Positions 25,840 through 33,853 of a stretch of 64,000 nucleotides of DNA are shown here, piece by piece. The notes under the pieces are model-generated. The model did not search any database, was not told where the DNA came from, and saw only the letters and a list, made by a program, of their open reading frames with translations. Position 1 is the stretch's first letter. Every line of letters begins with the position of its first letter. This DNA comes from UBA3478 sp965662045 (GTDB taxonomy: Bacteria > Bacteroidota > Bacteroidia > Flavobacteriales > Flavobacteriaceae). The translations under genes and the position numbers were made by a program. The stretch lies in NCBI GenBank assembly GCA_965662045.1, contig CBFIGE010000007.1, forward strand, positions 68,245 to 132,244, written 5' to 3'.

Positions 25840-26406
25840 CTACTCTTTAACACGTTCCATGTAAGTTCCTTTTTCAGTATCAATTTTAATTTTATCTCCT
25901 TCATTGATAAAAAGAGGAACGTTAAGCCTTGCACCTGTTTCAACGGTAGCAGGTTTTGTCGCGTTGGTCGCGGTGTTACCTTTGATTCCTGGTTCTGAAT
26001 GAGTTACCTCAAGAACAACGGATACAGGCATATCAACTGATAACGGCATGCTGTCTTCTGTATTGAACATAATCGTTACAATTTCCCCTTCTTTGAGTAA
26101 ATCAGCTGCATCTAATGCATCTCTTTGCAAACTCATTTGATCATAATCTACAGTATTCATAAAATGAAAGCTATCTCCCTCTTTGTATAAGTATTGATAG
26201 CTTCTTGTTTCAACTCGAACATCATCAATTTTATGACCTGCTGAAAACGTGTTATCGATAACTTTTCCAGTTGTTACACTTTTAAGTTTTGTTCGTACAA
26301 ATGCAGGACCTTTTCCAGGTTTTACATGTAAAAATTCAATAATTTTAAAAATATCACTGTTGTAACGGATGCATAATCCTTTTCTAATGTCTGATGTACT
26401 TGCCAT
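25840..26406 (-). CDS. efp: Translation elongation factor P
   Basis: A 188-residue EF-P that relieves ribosome stalling at polyproline. The N-terminal KOW-like domain contains HVKPGKGPAFVRTK, with Lys32 at the tip where other EF-Ps are modified; the C-terminal OB domains include GIKGNTATNATKPATVETGA. All three domains are present. No EpmA/EpmB-like modifiers are near. The gene lies in the lipid A operon, 3 bases after lpxA and abutting the second lpxD-type gene. Confidence 0.96.
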   Translation of the reverse strand: MASTSDIRKGLCIRYNSDIFKIIEFLHVKPGKGPAFVRTKLKSVTTGKVIDNTFSAGHKIDDVRVETRSYQYLYKEGDSFHFMNTVDYDQMSLQRDALDAADLLKEGEIVTIMFNTEDSMPLSVDMPVSVVLEVTHSEPGIKGNTATNATKPATVETGARLNVPLFINEGDKIKIDTEKGTYMERVKE

Positions 26407-26409
26407 ATG

Positions 26410-27195
26410 TTATGTATTGCTAAAATATCCTTTCATGATTCCTCGTTGAGAATCTCTGATAAATTGTAAAATTTCATCGCGTTCTGGAGTAGCCTCCATT
26501 TCAGCTTCAATAATTTCCATTGCTTGCGAATTATTGTAGTTCTTCTGATATAGAATACGGTAAATATTTTGAATCTCTGTTATTTTTTCTGTGCTGAACC
26601 CCCTTCTTCGTAATCCTATCGAATTGATTCCCACATAGGATAGCGGTTCTCGAGCAGACTTAACATAGGGCGGAACATCCTTTCGAACCAAGGATCCTCC
26701 AGTAACAAAAGCATGGTGACCGACTGAAACAAATTGATGTACAGCAACCATTCCTGCAAGAACAACATTTTCACCAATAGTCACATGACCTGCTAAGGTG
26801 GAATTGTTGCTGAAAATACACCCATTTGAAACAAGACAGTCATGGGCGATATGCGAATAGGCCATAATTAGACAATTGTCACCCACCACGGTCTTCATTC
26901 GATCCTCAGTGCCTTTGTTGATGGTAACACATTCTCTAATGGTGGTGTTATTTCCTATAATAACAACAGACTCTTCACCTTTATACTTTAAATCCTGTGG
27001 TACAGCTGATACTACTGCCCCGGGATAAATATTGCAATTTTTTCCAATTCTAGCGCCTTCCATTATGGTGACGTTCGAACCGATCCAGGTACCTTCTCCA
27101 ATTTCAACGTTATTATGTATGGTTGCGAAAGGCTCAATTACCACATTTTTCGCGATTTTGGCTCCAGGATGTACGTAAGCTAAGGGCTGATTCAT
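26410..27195 (-). CDS. lpxA: LpxA, UDP-GlcNAc acyltransferase
   Basis: The first enzyme of lipid A synthesis, adding a 3-hydroxyacyl group to UDP-GlcNAc. It is a 261-residue left-handed beta-helix with repeated hexapeptides (VHPGAKIAKNVVIEPFATIH and onward), the catalytic His in IMAYSHIAHDCLV, and a helical C-terminal domain (SIGLRRRGFSTEKITEIQNIY). Its start shares one base with the lpxC/fabZ stop (TAATG), and efp follows by 3 bases. Confidence 0.96.
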   Translation of the reverse strand: MNQPLAYVHPGAKIAKNVVIEPFATIHNNVEIGEGTWIGSNVTIMEGARIGKNCNIYPGAVVSAVPQDLKYKGEESVVIIGNNTTIRECVTINKGTEDRMKTVVGDNCLIMAYSHIAHDCLVSNGCIFSNNSTLAGHVTIGENVVLAGMVAVHQFVSVGHHAFVTGGSLVRKDVPPYVKSAREPLSYVGINSIGLRRRGFSTEKITEIQNIYRILYQKNYNNSQAMEIIEAEMEATPERDEILQFIRDSQRGIMKGYFSNT

Positions 27196-28580
27196 TATTT
27201 TTTCTTTACGATTTGTGCCATGAGTTCTGCTTCAGATACAAGTTTGTCGTTGACATAGGCATTGGCCTTCATATGACAAATTCCGCGACGAATAGGCGTA
27301 ATTAACTCACATTCAAAAATGAGAGTATCTCCAGGAACAACGGGTTGTTTAAACTTTACATTGTCCATTTTCATGAAAAAAGTCAAATAATTCTCAGGGT
27401 CTGGAACTGTACTCAATACTAAAATCCCCCCGGTTTGAGCCATTGCCTCAACTTGCAAAACACCAGGCATCACTGGAGCTCCCGGAAAATGACCTACAAA
27501 AAAATCTTCATTCATAGTGACAGATTTTGTGCCTACTACTTTTGAAGTCGTCAATTCGTATATCCTGTCAATGAGAAGAAAAGGAGGTCTATGCGGAAGC
27601 ATATTCATGATTTGAGTAACATCCATTAAGGGAGGATTATTCCAATCAATTTGTGGTGCTTTTTTTCGTTTACTGTCTTTGATATGTTTGCTTATTTTCT
27701 TTGCAAACTCTGTGTTGACATGGTGTCCAGGTTTTATTGCAATGAGCTTACCTTTTATTTTACTTCCAATTAAACTCAAATCGCCTATAACGTCTAATAA
27801 CTTGTGTCTTGCTGCTTCGTTTGGATAATGTAGATTTAAATTATCCAGAATTCCATTGGATTTAACAGCAACCTGTTCTTTGTTGAATGCCGTTTTTAAT
27901 TTTTCCATGGTTCCATCGGACAACTCCTTATCTACATATATAATCGCGTTATTTAAATCACCACCTTTAATTAGTCCGTTTTCTAGTAGCATTTCAATTT
28001 CATGTAAAAAGCTAAAGGTTCTTGAATCTGCTATCTCATCTTTGAATTGTGAAATGTCCGTAATACTCGCGTTCTGTGTTCCGATGATATTGGAACCAAA
28101 ATCAACCATCACATTGATTTCATAACAGTCATGAGGTAATAATATTAACTCACTACCTGTATTTTCGTCTTTGAATTCAATAATTTCAGTAACTTCAAAC
28201 ACCTCTTGTTTTGCATCCTGTTCTACAATTCCAGCTTCTTCTATTGCATTGACAAACTGAATAGACGACCCATCCATTATAGGCGGCTCCTCTGAATCTA
28301 AACAAATCAAAACATTGTCCAAATCCATGCCTGTTAAAGCTGCTAAAACGTGTTCAGAAGTATGAATCTCAACATTCCCATCACTTAATATAGTACTTCT
28401 TTCAGTTCGGGTAACATATTGAGCCAAAGCCTGTATAATTGGGCTACCTTCAAGATCTTCTCTGCAGAATACAAAACCAGTATTGATTTCAGCAGGTTTT
28501 AATGTAAGGCTTACTTCTTTTCCTGTATGTAAACCAACTCCTTTTAGTGATGTTTCTTTAGCAATCGTTTTTTGTTTCAC
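27195..28580 (-). CDS. lpxC/fabZ: LpxC/FabZ fusion: UDP-3-O-acyl-GlcNAc deacetylase and 3-hydroxyacyl-ACP dehydratase
   Basis: A bifunctional 461-residue protein typical of Bacteroidota. The N-terminal LpxC domain (about 1-300) is zinc-dependent and has IHTSEHVLAALTGMDLDN and the second ligand region KLLDVIGDLSLIG with KPGHHVNTEF. The C-terminal FabZ hotdog domain (about 315-461) has MLPHRPPFLLIDR and GHFPGAPVMPGVLQVEAMAQ with the catalytic His and Glu. The fusion links lipid A commitment with the shared hydroxyacyl pool. It shares one base with both lpxD and lpxA. Confidence 0.97.
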   Translation of the reverse strand: MKQKTIAKETSLKGVGLHTGKEVSLTLKPAEINTGFVFCREDLEGSPIIQALAQYVTRTERSTILSDGNVEIHTSEHVLAALTGMDLDNVLICLDSEEPPIMDGSSIQFVNAIEEAGIVEQDAKQEVFEVTEIIEFKDENTGSELILLPHDCYEINVMVDFGSNIIGTQNASITDISQFKDEIADSRTFSFLHEIEMLLENGLIKGGDLNNAIIYVDKELSDGTMEKLKTAFNKEQVAVKSNGILDNLNLHYPNEAARHKLLDVIGDLSLIGSKIKGKLIAIKPGHHVNTEFAKKISKHIKDSKRKKAPQIDWNNPPLMDVTQIMNMLPHRPPFLLIDRIYELTTSKVVGTKSVTMNEDFFVGHFPGAPVMPGVLQVEAMAQTGGILVLSTVPDPENYLTFFMKMDNVKFKQPVVPGDTLIFECELITPIRRGICHMKANAYVNDKLVSEAELMAQIVKKK

Positions 28581-29614
28581 TATTGATTTGATTTTAATTC
28601 TTTTTCTACTTTTCTCAAACGATTTTCAATTTTTTCCAAGTTCTTGAAATGAACATAGGATTTATTATAATTTTTGTAATCAATAGATGGTGTTCCCTGT
28701 ACCATTGATTTGTCTTTAATATTTCTAGCAACTCCCGATTGAGCTTGTATTTTCACCTGATCACCTACAGTAATGTGACCTACAAATCCAACCTGGCCAC
28801 CTATCATACAATAAGCACCAATTTTGGTAGAACCTGCCACGCCAGTTTGAGCAGCAATTACGGTATGCTGATCTATTTCAACATTGTGTGCGATATGAAT
28901 CTGGTTATCCAACTTTACACCCTCTTTTATTTTAGTACTTCCCAAAGTAGCTCTATCAATAGTGCAATTGGCGCCTATTTCGATATTTGATTCTAATACT
29001 ACATTACCTAAATGAGGAATTTTTTTATACACACCTTCTTTGTCTGGATTAAAACCAAATCCATCAGAACCTAGTACTGAGTTGGCATGAATAATACAAT
29101 GATCTCCAATTTGGGTATCCTTGTAAATCTTTACCCCAGGATATATGACGCAGTTTGCACCTATCTTAACGTTATGCCCTATGTATACTTGCCCATAAAT
29201 TTGTGTGTTCTCTCCTACCGAGCTTTGTTCTTCTATAATCGAAAAAGCATCTACAAAAGCACTGTCGTCTATACGCGCTGTTTGATGAACTTCAGCATTG
29301 GAATGCACCCCTTTTTTATGGGGTCTTGAGTTTATTTGGTCATGAAGTGAAATTAAATGTGCTATTGCATCTTGAGGGTCTTTTACTAGAATAAGTGTGC
29401 AACTAAAGTTGTTGTCTTCAACTAATTCTTTAGAGGTAATAACAATACTTGCTTTTGTAGTTTCTAAGTACCTGCTGTACCTAGGATTTGAAAGAAAGGA
29501 AAGTGTTCTAGGTTCGGCGTTTTCAATAGGGCTAATTGAAGTTACTGAACAATTTTGATCACCGACTACTTCTCCATCGACAAAATTTGCAATTTGATGG
29601 GCCGTAAATTTCAT
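28580..29614 (-). CDS. lpxD: LpxD, UDP-3-O-acylglucosamine N-acyltransferase
   Basis: The third enzyme of lipid A synthesis. It has an N-terminal uridine-binding domain, a long beta-helix (IGHNVKIGANCVIYPGVKI and repeats), the catalytic His in NQIHIAHNVEIDQHTVIAAQ and a C-terminal helix (YVHFKNLEKIENRLRKVEKE). I use the ATG at 29614, beginning MKFTAHQIANFVDG as homologs do; the upstream ATG at 29632 adds six residues. It is 344 residues from this start. It lies 24 bases after the HD hydrolase gene and heads the lipid A run. Confidence 0.95.
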   Translation of the reverse strand: MKFTAHQIANFVDGEVVGDQNCSVTSISPIENAEPRTLSFLSNPRYSRYLETTKASIVITSKELVEDNNFSCTLILVKDPQDAIAHLISLHDQINSRPHKKGVHSNAEVHQTARIDDSAFVDAFSIIEEQSSVGENTQIYGQVYIGHNVKIGANCVIYPGVKIYKDTQIGDHCIIHANSVLGSDGFGFNPDKEGVYKKIPHLGNVVLESNIEIGANCTIDRATLGSTKIKEGVKLDNQIHIAHNVEIDQHTVIAAQTGVAGSTKIGAYCMIGGQVGFVGHITVGDQVKIQAQSGVARNIKDKSMVQGTPSIDYKNYNKSYVHFKNLEKIENRLRKVEKELKSNQ

Positions 29615-29638
29615 AGATTGCAAATTTAGCAATTTTGA

Positions 29639-30904
29639 TTAAACTATAGATTTGGGAAAACAGATGTAATAGCGCTGATGTTGGTCCGTAAATCCGCTAT
29701 TTGAGCTAAATTGACTAAGAGTTAAAAACTCAACTACCTCTCCATTTCTTTTAAGTATTGAAATGGGTAGTTTATTCTGCTCATAGGCTGTATTGGTTAA
29801 AACCCCCTGATAAACTAAAAATTCAGCGTCTAATGTATTGATTTTAAAAGATTTTGCTACTTTTTTTAAGATATTTGAATAGTCGTCAGCACTCGGCGCT
29901 TCCTCATAAAATTGAATATTTAATAAGTTTCTATGAATTAAACCCTTTGATAAATACGCTAGTATTGAATCTGAGTCATATATCCATGATTTTAAAAGAA
30001 TGATAATATCTGTATCATCTAGCTGTGCAAATTTTGTCAAAAAGTCTTGGTGATTCATTTCAATTTTCTGTCTGAGAAATTCTCCAACAACGCAGCCTGT
30101 CATGAAGTCCGGTCTTTTCCGAATTAAGAATCGCGCCCTTTTTATTACATTTTTTAACATTAATTCAGCAACAACACTGGTTTTATGAAGATAAACTTGC
30201 CAATACATAAATCGTCTGGCCATTAAAAATTTCTCAATCGAGTGAATTCCTTTTTCTTCTATCACGATATGATCATCAAGCACATTCATTGTCGTAATTA
30301 ATCGTTCCGAATTAATATTTCCTTCGGCGACTCCCGAGAAAAAGCTATCTCTTTTTAAATAGTCTAGACGATCGATGTCTAGTTGACTGCTAACTAGGGC
30401 CGACAAGAATTTTTTCGAATACGTTCCTGTGAAAATAGAAATCGCCATTTCTATTTCTCCGTTAAAAAGACAATTTAATTCTCTCATAAACTTTAGAGAA
30501 AGCGTTTCATGATGAATTTCAGGAATAAGGATTTCTTCAAGTGCATGTGAGAAAGGACCATGTCCTATATCATGCAATAAGATGGCTGTTAAAAGTGCAT
30601 TTTCTTCTTTAGATGTTATTTCTATTCCCTTATATCGAAGAGTAGTAATTGCTTTATTCATTAAGTGCATTGCACCTAAAGCGTGATGAAATCTAGTGTG
30701 ATGTGCACCCGGATAAGATAAATAAGAAAAGCCCATCTGTGAAATCCGTCGCAGACGTTGAAAAAAGGGATGTGCTATGAGTTGGAGAATAAAGTCGTTA
30801 GGAATCCCTATTGAGCCGTAGACAGGGTCGTTAAATACTTTAAGTTTCCTTTGATGTGTCAATGTTTTGTTCAAACTTGCTGCAAATATCATAAATAATC
30901 TCAA
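29639..30904 (-). CDS. HD-domain phosphohydrolase
   Basis: A 421-residue metal-dependent HD-superfamily hydrolase of the dGTPase-like type. Motifs are HHTRFHHALGAMHLMN and AILLHDIGHGPFSHALEE (HD), with SQLDIDRLDYLKRDSFF further on, where dGTPase-like proteins place the second Asp. The nucleotide substrate is not determined by sequence. The start could be at 30904 or at the next ATG (30892). It is divergent from tsaE by about 34 bases and precedes lpxD, a common flavobacterial order. Confidence 0.87.
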   Translation of the reverse strand: MRLFMIFAASLNKTLTHQRKLKVFNDPVYGSIGIPNDFILQLIAHPFFQRLRRISQMGFSYLSYPGAHHTRFHHALGAMHLMNKAITTLRYKGIEITSKEENALLTAILLHDIGHGPFSHALEEILIPEIHHETLSLKFMRELNCLFNGEIEMAISIFTGTYSKKFLSALVSSQLDIDRLDYLKRDSFFSGVAEGNINSERLITTMNVLDDHIVIEEKGIHSIEKFLMARRFMYWQVYLHKTSVVAELMLKNVIKRARFLIRKRPDFMTGCVVGEFLRQKIEMNHQDFLTKFAQLDDTDIIILLKSWIYDSDSILAYLSKGLIHRNLLNIQFYEEAPSADDYSNILKKVAKSFKINTLDAEFLVYQGVLTNTAYEQNKLPISILKRNGEVVEFLTLSQFSSNSGFTDQHQRYYICFPKSIV

Positions 30905-30938
30905 ATAGAGTAGCTTATTCTATTTTTGTCAAAAAAAA

Positions 30939-31376
30939 GTGAGGTCGACGCTAATTTTAACGAAAGAATATAGTCTGGAGGAGATTGAGGATGTGTGCTC
31001 CTCCTTACTTCCCTTGTTGCTGGGAAAGAAAGTTTTATTTTATGCACCCATGGGAGCGGGTAAAACTACCTTAATTAAAGAGTTGCTTAGAAATCTCCAT
31101 ATTGACGGGAATGTCCAAAGTCCAACGTTTTCAATTTTAAACGAGTATTTTTCAAATGAAATTCAAGATTTCATTTACCATTTTGATTTGTACCGCATAG
31201 AAAAGGAAGAAGAATTAATTCAAATTGGTTTTGAAGATTACCTTGATGAAAATCGTACAGTTTTGATTGAATGGGCAGAACGTTTGGAATTTTTTAAACC
31301 CCATGAAGCTTTATGTATAGAAATTGAAATTAGTGGTTTAAACTCAAGAGTCATTCGATTATTAAAGTTGAATTAA
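30939..31376 (+). CDS. tsaE: TsaE, tRNA threonylcarbamoyladenosine (t6A) ATPase
   Basis: A 145-residue P-loop ATPase that works with TsaB/TsaD to make t6A in ANN-decoding tRNAs. Walker A is APMGAGKTTLIKELL, followed by VQSPTFSILNEYF and HFDLYRIEKEEEL, then LIEWAERL, all conserved in TsaE. The start codon is GTG (30939); no better ATG is present upstream. Monocistronic, followed by an inverted repeat. Confidence 0.95.
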   Translation: MRSTLILTKEYSLEEIEDVCSSLLPLLLGKKVLFYAPMGAGKTTLIKELLRNLHIDGNVQSPTFSILNEYFSNEIQDFIYHFDLYRIEKEEELIQIGFEDYLDENRTVLIEWAERLEFFKPHEALCIEIEISGLNSRVIRLLKLN

Positions 31377-31392
31377 TTATTGTAATCTTTCG

Positions 31393-31423
31393 ATGTAATA
31401 CACTTTTAATCTTTGTATTACAT
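31393..31423. repeat. Perfect 10-bp inverted repeat downstream of tsaE
   Basis: ATGTAATACA and TGTATTACAT are exact reverse complements separated by 11 bases (CTTTTAATCTT). There is no T-tract after the right arm. It may terminate tsaE, or be an operator for the small gene at 31489, whose -7-like box follows 19 bases later. Sequence alone does not decide. Confidence 0.5.
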
Positions 31424-31441
31424 TATTTGTAAGAAAAATAC

Positions 31442-31449
31442 TATATTTG
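31442..31449 (+). promoter_or_regulatory. Bacteroidota -7 promoter element before the small peptide gene
   Basis: TATATTTG matches the phylum -7 consensus TAnnTTTG exactly, 40 bases before the ATG at 31489. No TTG -33 element lies at the usual 17-23 bp distance, which weakens the call. Upstream lies the inverted repeat at 31393-31423. Confidence 0.35.
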
Positions 31450-31488
31450 AATTGTGAAAGATTCACTTCACTTCTAAAATTTAGTATT

Positions 31489-31632
31489 ATGAACACTAAA
31501 AAAGTAGTTGCGGGTCTTTTTTCTTTTATGATCTTAGCGGCTTCTGCTGTGGGAACAGTGGTCACTATCGAAGATTCAAAAGAATTAGACGTGCGTAAAA
31601 GTCGCATTATTTTACCACATAAGCGAAAATAA
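31489..31632 (+). CDS. Small exported or membrane peptide, 47 residues
   Basis: Begins MNTKKVVAGLFSFMILAASA, a short basic head followed by a hydrophobic stretch of about 18 residues, typical of a signal peptide or single membrane span; the rest is VGTVVTIEDSKELDVRKSRI and a basic tail ILPHKRK. The longer ORF starting at 31447 adds 14 residues that do not fit, so I use the ATG at 31489. A consensus -7 element lies upstream and an intrinsic terminator follows the stop, so it is likely its own transcript. Function unknown. Confidence 0.7.
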   Translation: MNTKKVVAGLFSFMILAASAVGTVVTIEDSKELDVRKSRIILPHKRK

Positions 31633-31652
31633 TTGCACTTTATCGGATTTTT

Positions 31653-31683
31653 AAAAAGGATGGTACTATTACCGTCCTTTTTT
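31653..31683 (+). terminator. Intrinsic terminator after the small peptide gene
   Basis: AAAAAGGATGGTA and TACCGTCCTTTTT pair with one G-U over the stem around a 4-nt loop (CTAT), ending in a run of T. It lies 21 bases after the stop of the 47-residue ORF. Confidence 0.85.
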
Positions 31684-31711
31684 CGTTTACAGAAGTATAT
31701 AAAAATCGTTT

Positions 31712-32299
31712 ATGCTTCGTAATAATTCTATTCAGGTAAAACACAAATTAATTATTGAATCATTTATTGTTTTTCTAATTCTGCTTGCTCCTTTCTTGTA
31801 CAAGTTTCACACGTATTTACCGGATAAACCAGACGAGGTCCTTACTGTATTTGGATTTATAATAGATAGTCATGGTTTTTATGATGTTGAAACATATGTG
31901 TGGTTTCTGTTGAGTAAGTTTATTCCGTTTTACCTTATTATGATTTGGTTTTTGACATGTAAGCATTGGTGGTATCATATTTTACTCATCCCTTTAACTA
32001 TGTATGCCTTCCAATTATTCGAACTTTATTATTCAGCTGATGAATTTGTTGATACCAAAAATTTACTTTGGCTATTACCAATTTGTATGGTCATAATTCC
32101 ACTTGTATATTTTATTAGAATACGTTTGTATGACCGATTTGTGCACGGAATTGATTTAGGAGTAATTGAACAAGAATTAGATCTTATGAAAGAGAAAGAA
32201 GCACTAGAAAAGGAACGCGAAATTCTGAATATTCGGAAAGAACGTTTTCTAAAATCTCGTTCAAAGAATGAACGTATTTTGTTTGAAAAAAATGACTAA
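31712..32299 (+). CDS. Membrane protein of unknown function with C-terminal coiled coil
   Basis: A 195-residue protein with about four hydrophobic segments (near residues 12-32, 66-83, 88-105 and 120-138, for example LIIESFIVFLILLAPFLYKF). A charged C-terminal helix (LDLMKEKEALEKEREILNIR) with heptad character should face the cytoplasm. It precedes the alanine dehydrogenase-like gene by 24 bases on the same strand. I do not recognise the family. Confidence 0.7.
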   Translation: MLRNNSIQVKHKLIIESFIVFLILLAPFLYKFHTYLPDKPDEVLTVFGFIIDSHGFYDVETYVWFLLSKFIPFYLIMIWFLTCKHWWYHILLIPLTMYAFQLFELYYSADEFVDTKNLLWLLPICMVIIPLVYFIRIRLYDRFVHGIDLGVIEQELDLMKEKEALEKEREILNIRKERFLKSRSKNERILFEKND

Positions 32300-32323
32300 T
32301 TTCGATAGTATAATCGTTAAGTA

Positions 32324-33529
32324 TTGTCCGGAGAATCATTAGATCCAATTTTATTTCAAGACAAAGGTGTTCTCACCCAGGAAGAACGTCTCGCCGTCCT
32401 TCAATCCTCCACAAAACTCCATATTGGTATACCGAGGGAACTCTTTTCTGAGGAAAACAGAATTGCGCTCACACCTTCTGGCGTAAAGTCCTTAGTTGAA
32501 AATGGCCATTCTGTTGTAATGGAAAAGGATGCGGGTTTAAATTCACATTTTACAAATAAAATGTATGAAGATGCGGGGGCTCAAATAAGCAGTAATTCAG
32601 ACGAGGTTCTGTCTCATTCGATCATTCTAAAAATTTCTCCTCCTTCGGAAAAAGAGCTTCGGAAAATTAAACCAAATTCAACTATTTTTTCAGCATTACA
32701 AATCAACACACTTTCAGCTGAATCTCTTGAAATTATCCAAAAAAAGAAAATTGTAGCTTGTGCATATGACTTTCTCAAGGATTATGAAAATAAATATCCA
32801 ATTCTTGAGGTATTGGAAGAAATTTCGGGTTTAGCATCTGTATTTTTAGCCGCTCAATTTTTATCAAGTGACAATTGTGGAAAAGGAATATTATTTGGAA
32901 ATATCTACGGTATACCCTCTACTAAAATGTGTATTATCGGCACAAATCAAGCAGCACTTACAGCCGCTAAACACGCTTTGAATTTAGGAGTTTCAGTTTC
33001 TATTTTTGACAAAGTAGTTTCTGGTTTGCGCACAATAAGCACCCAATTGTCTTCACAAATCCAAACAGGAATATACAATAGTGAGATGTTTAAATCCTCT
33101 ATTAAATCAAGTGATGTTATTGTTGCGGCATCGAATGCACAAAATTTAAAGGACATTATTATTTCTGAGGATTTAATCAAACAGATGAAACCAGGGTCAG
33201 TCGTAATTGACCTTACATTAGATAGAGGTGGTTGTGTCGAAACAATAGAGCTACAACCTAAAACTAATCCCTATGTTAAACACGATGTCATACATTATGG
33301 CATGTATAATTTGCCATCAAATTACGCTCAAACCGCCTCTTTTGGAATAAATAATGTTCTTGTTCCTCTTTTGATGCAAATTGGTGTAGATGGTCATATC
33401 GAACATGCACTTCGATTAAATCATGGTTTACGTGATAGTGTTTTTTCTTATAAAGGATTGGTTACAAATGAACGCGTTGCTCGTTGGTTTAAAAAAAGGT
33501 ATAATGATATTAGATTATTGATGTATTAA
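32324..33529 (+). CDS. Alanine dehydrogenase/transhydrogenase-family protein, TTG start
   Basis: A 401-residue protein of the Ald/PntA fold. N-terminal IGIPRELFSEENRIALTPSG and the Rossmann motif near CIIGTNQAALTAAKHALNLG are family-typical, as is VVIDLTLDRGGCVETI. An in-frame stop at 32318-32320 forces the start to the TTG at 32324. The segment around the substrate His of characterised enzymes (THLH/TYLH) reads IFSALQINT here, so alanine deamination is not guaranteed. This variant is common in flavobacteria. Annotation as alanine dehydrogenase is therefore tentative. Confidence 0.75.
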   Translation: MSGESLDPILFQDKGVLTQEERLAVLQSSTKLHIGIPRELFSEENRIALTPSGVKSLVENGHSVVMEKDAGLNSHFTNKMYEDAGAQISSNSDEVLSHSIILKISPPSEKELRKIKPNSTIFSALQINTLSAESLEIIQKKKIVACAYDFLKDYENKYPILEVLEEISGLASVFLAAQFLSSDNCGKGILFGNIYGIPSTKMCIIGTNQAALTAAKHALNLGVSVSIFDKVVSGLRTISTQLSSQIQTGIYNSEMFKSSIKSSDVIVAASNAQNLKDIIISEDLIKQMKPGSVVIDLTLDRGGCVETIELQPKTNPYVKHDVIHYGMYNLPSNYAQTASFGINNVLVPLLMQIGVDGHIEHALRLNHGLRDSVFSYKGLVTNERVARWFKKRYNDIRLLMY

Positions 33530-33853
33530 ATGAAAAAAGTCTTTTTAAAACGTTTGCTTTATTTTTCAATTGGTCTTTTTTTTGGCCTGTTATTTTTAAA
33601 TTTTATCATTGATCAAAAAACTGATGGAAAAGGGATAGATTACTGTTATTTTCCCAATTGTCGAGTTTTAAAAGATTTAAGAAAAAACAGCGATTTTGCA
33701 CCATTTATAAAAGATAGTGTTCTCGTTGAAGGAAAGGTACTATTTAATGAGAGCAAAACGAGATTAACGCCTTGCCAACTCTATATAGTGGAGTACGCTT
33801 ATGAAGAATATCGCTTTGAACGTTGTGATAGTATTGTAAAATACTTAAAATAA
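33530..33853 (+). CDS. Small membrane-anchored protein, possibly DUF4258-like
   Basis: A 107-residue protein that starts on the base after the preceding stop. It has one N-terminal membrane segment (LLYFSIGLFFGLLFLNFII) and an extracytoplasmic part with CYFPNCRVLKDL and a C-terminal ECD-type Cys (FERCDSIVKYL). The position between an Ald-like gene and proline dehydrogenase, and the pattern, remind me of DUF4258-type proteins in related genomes. Function unknown. Its 3' end overlaps the opposing putA-like gene by 9 bases. Confidence 0.6.
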   Translation: MKKVFLKRLLYFSIGLFFGLLFLNFIIDQKTDGKGIDYCYFPNCRVLKDLRKNSDFAPFIKDSVLVEGKVLFNESKTRLTPCQLYIVEYAYEEYRFERCDSIVKYLK

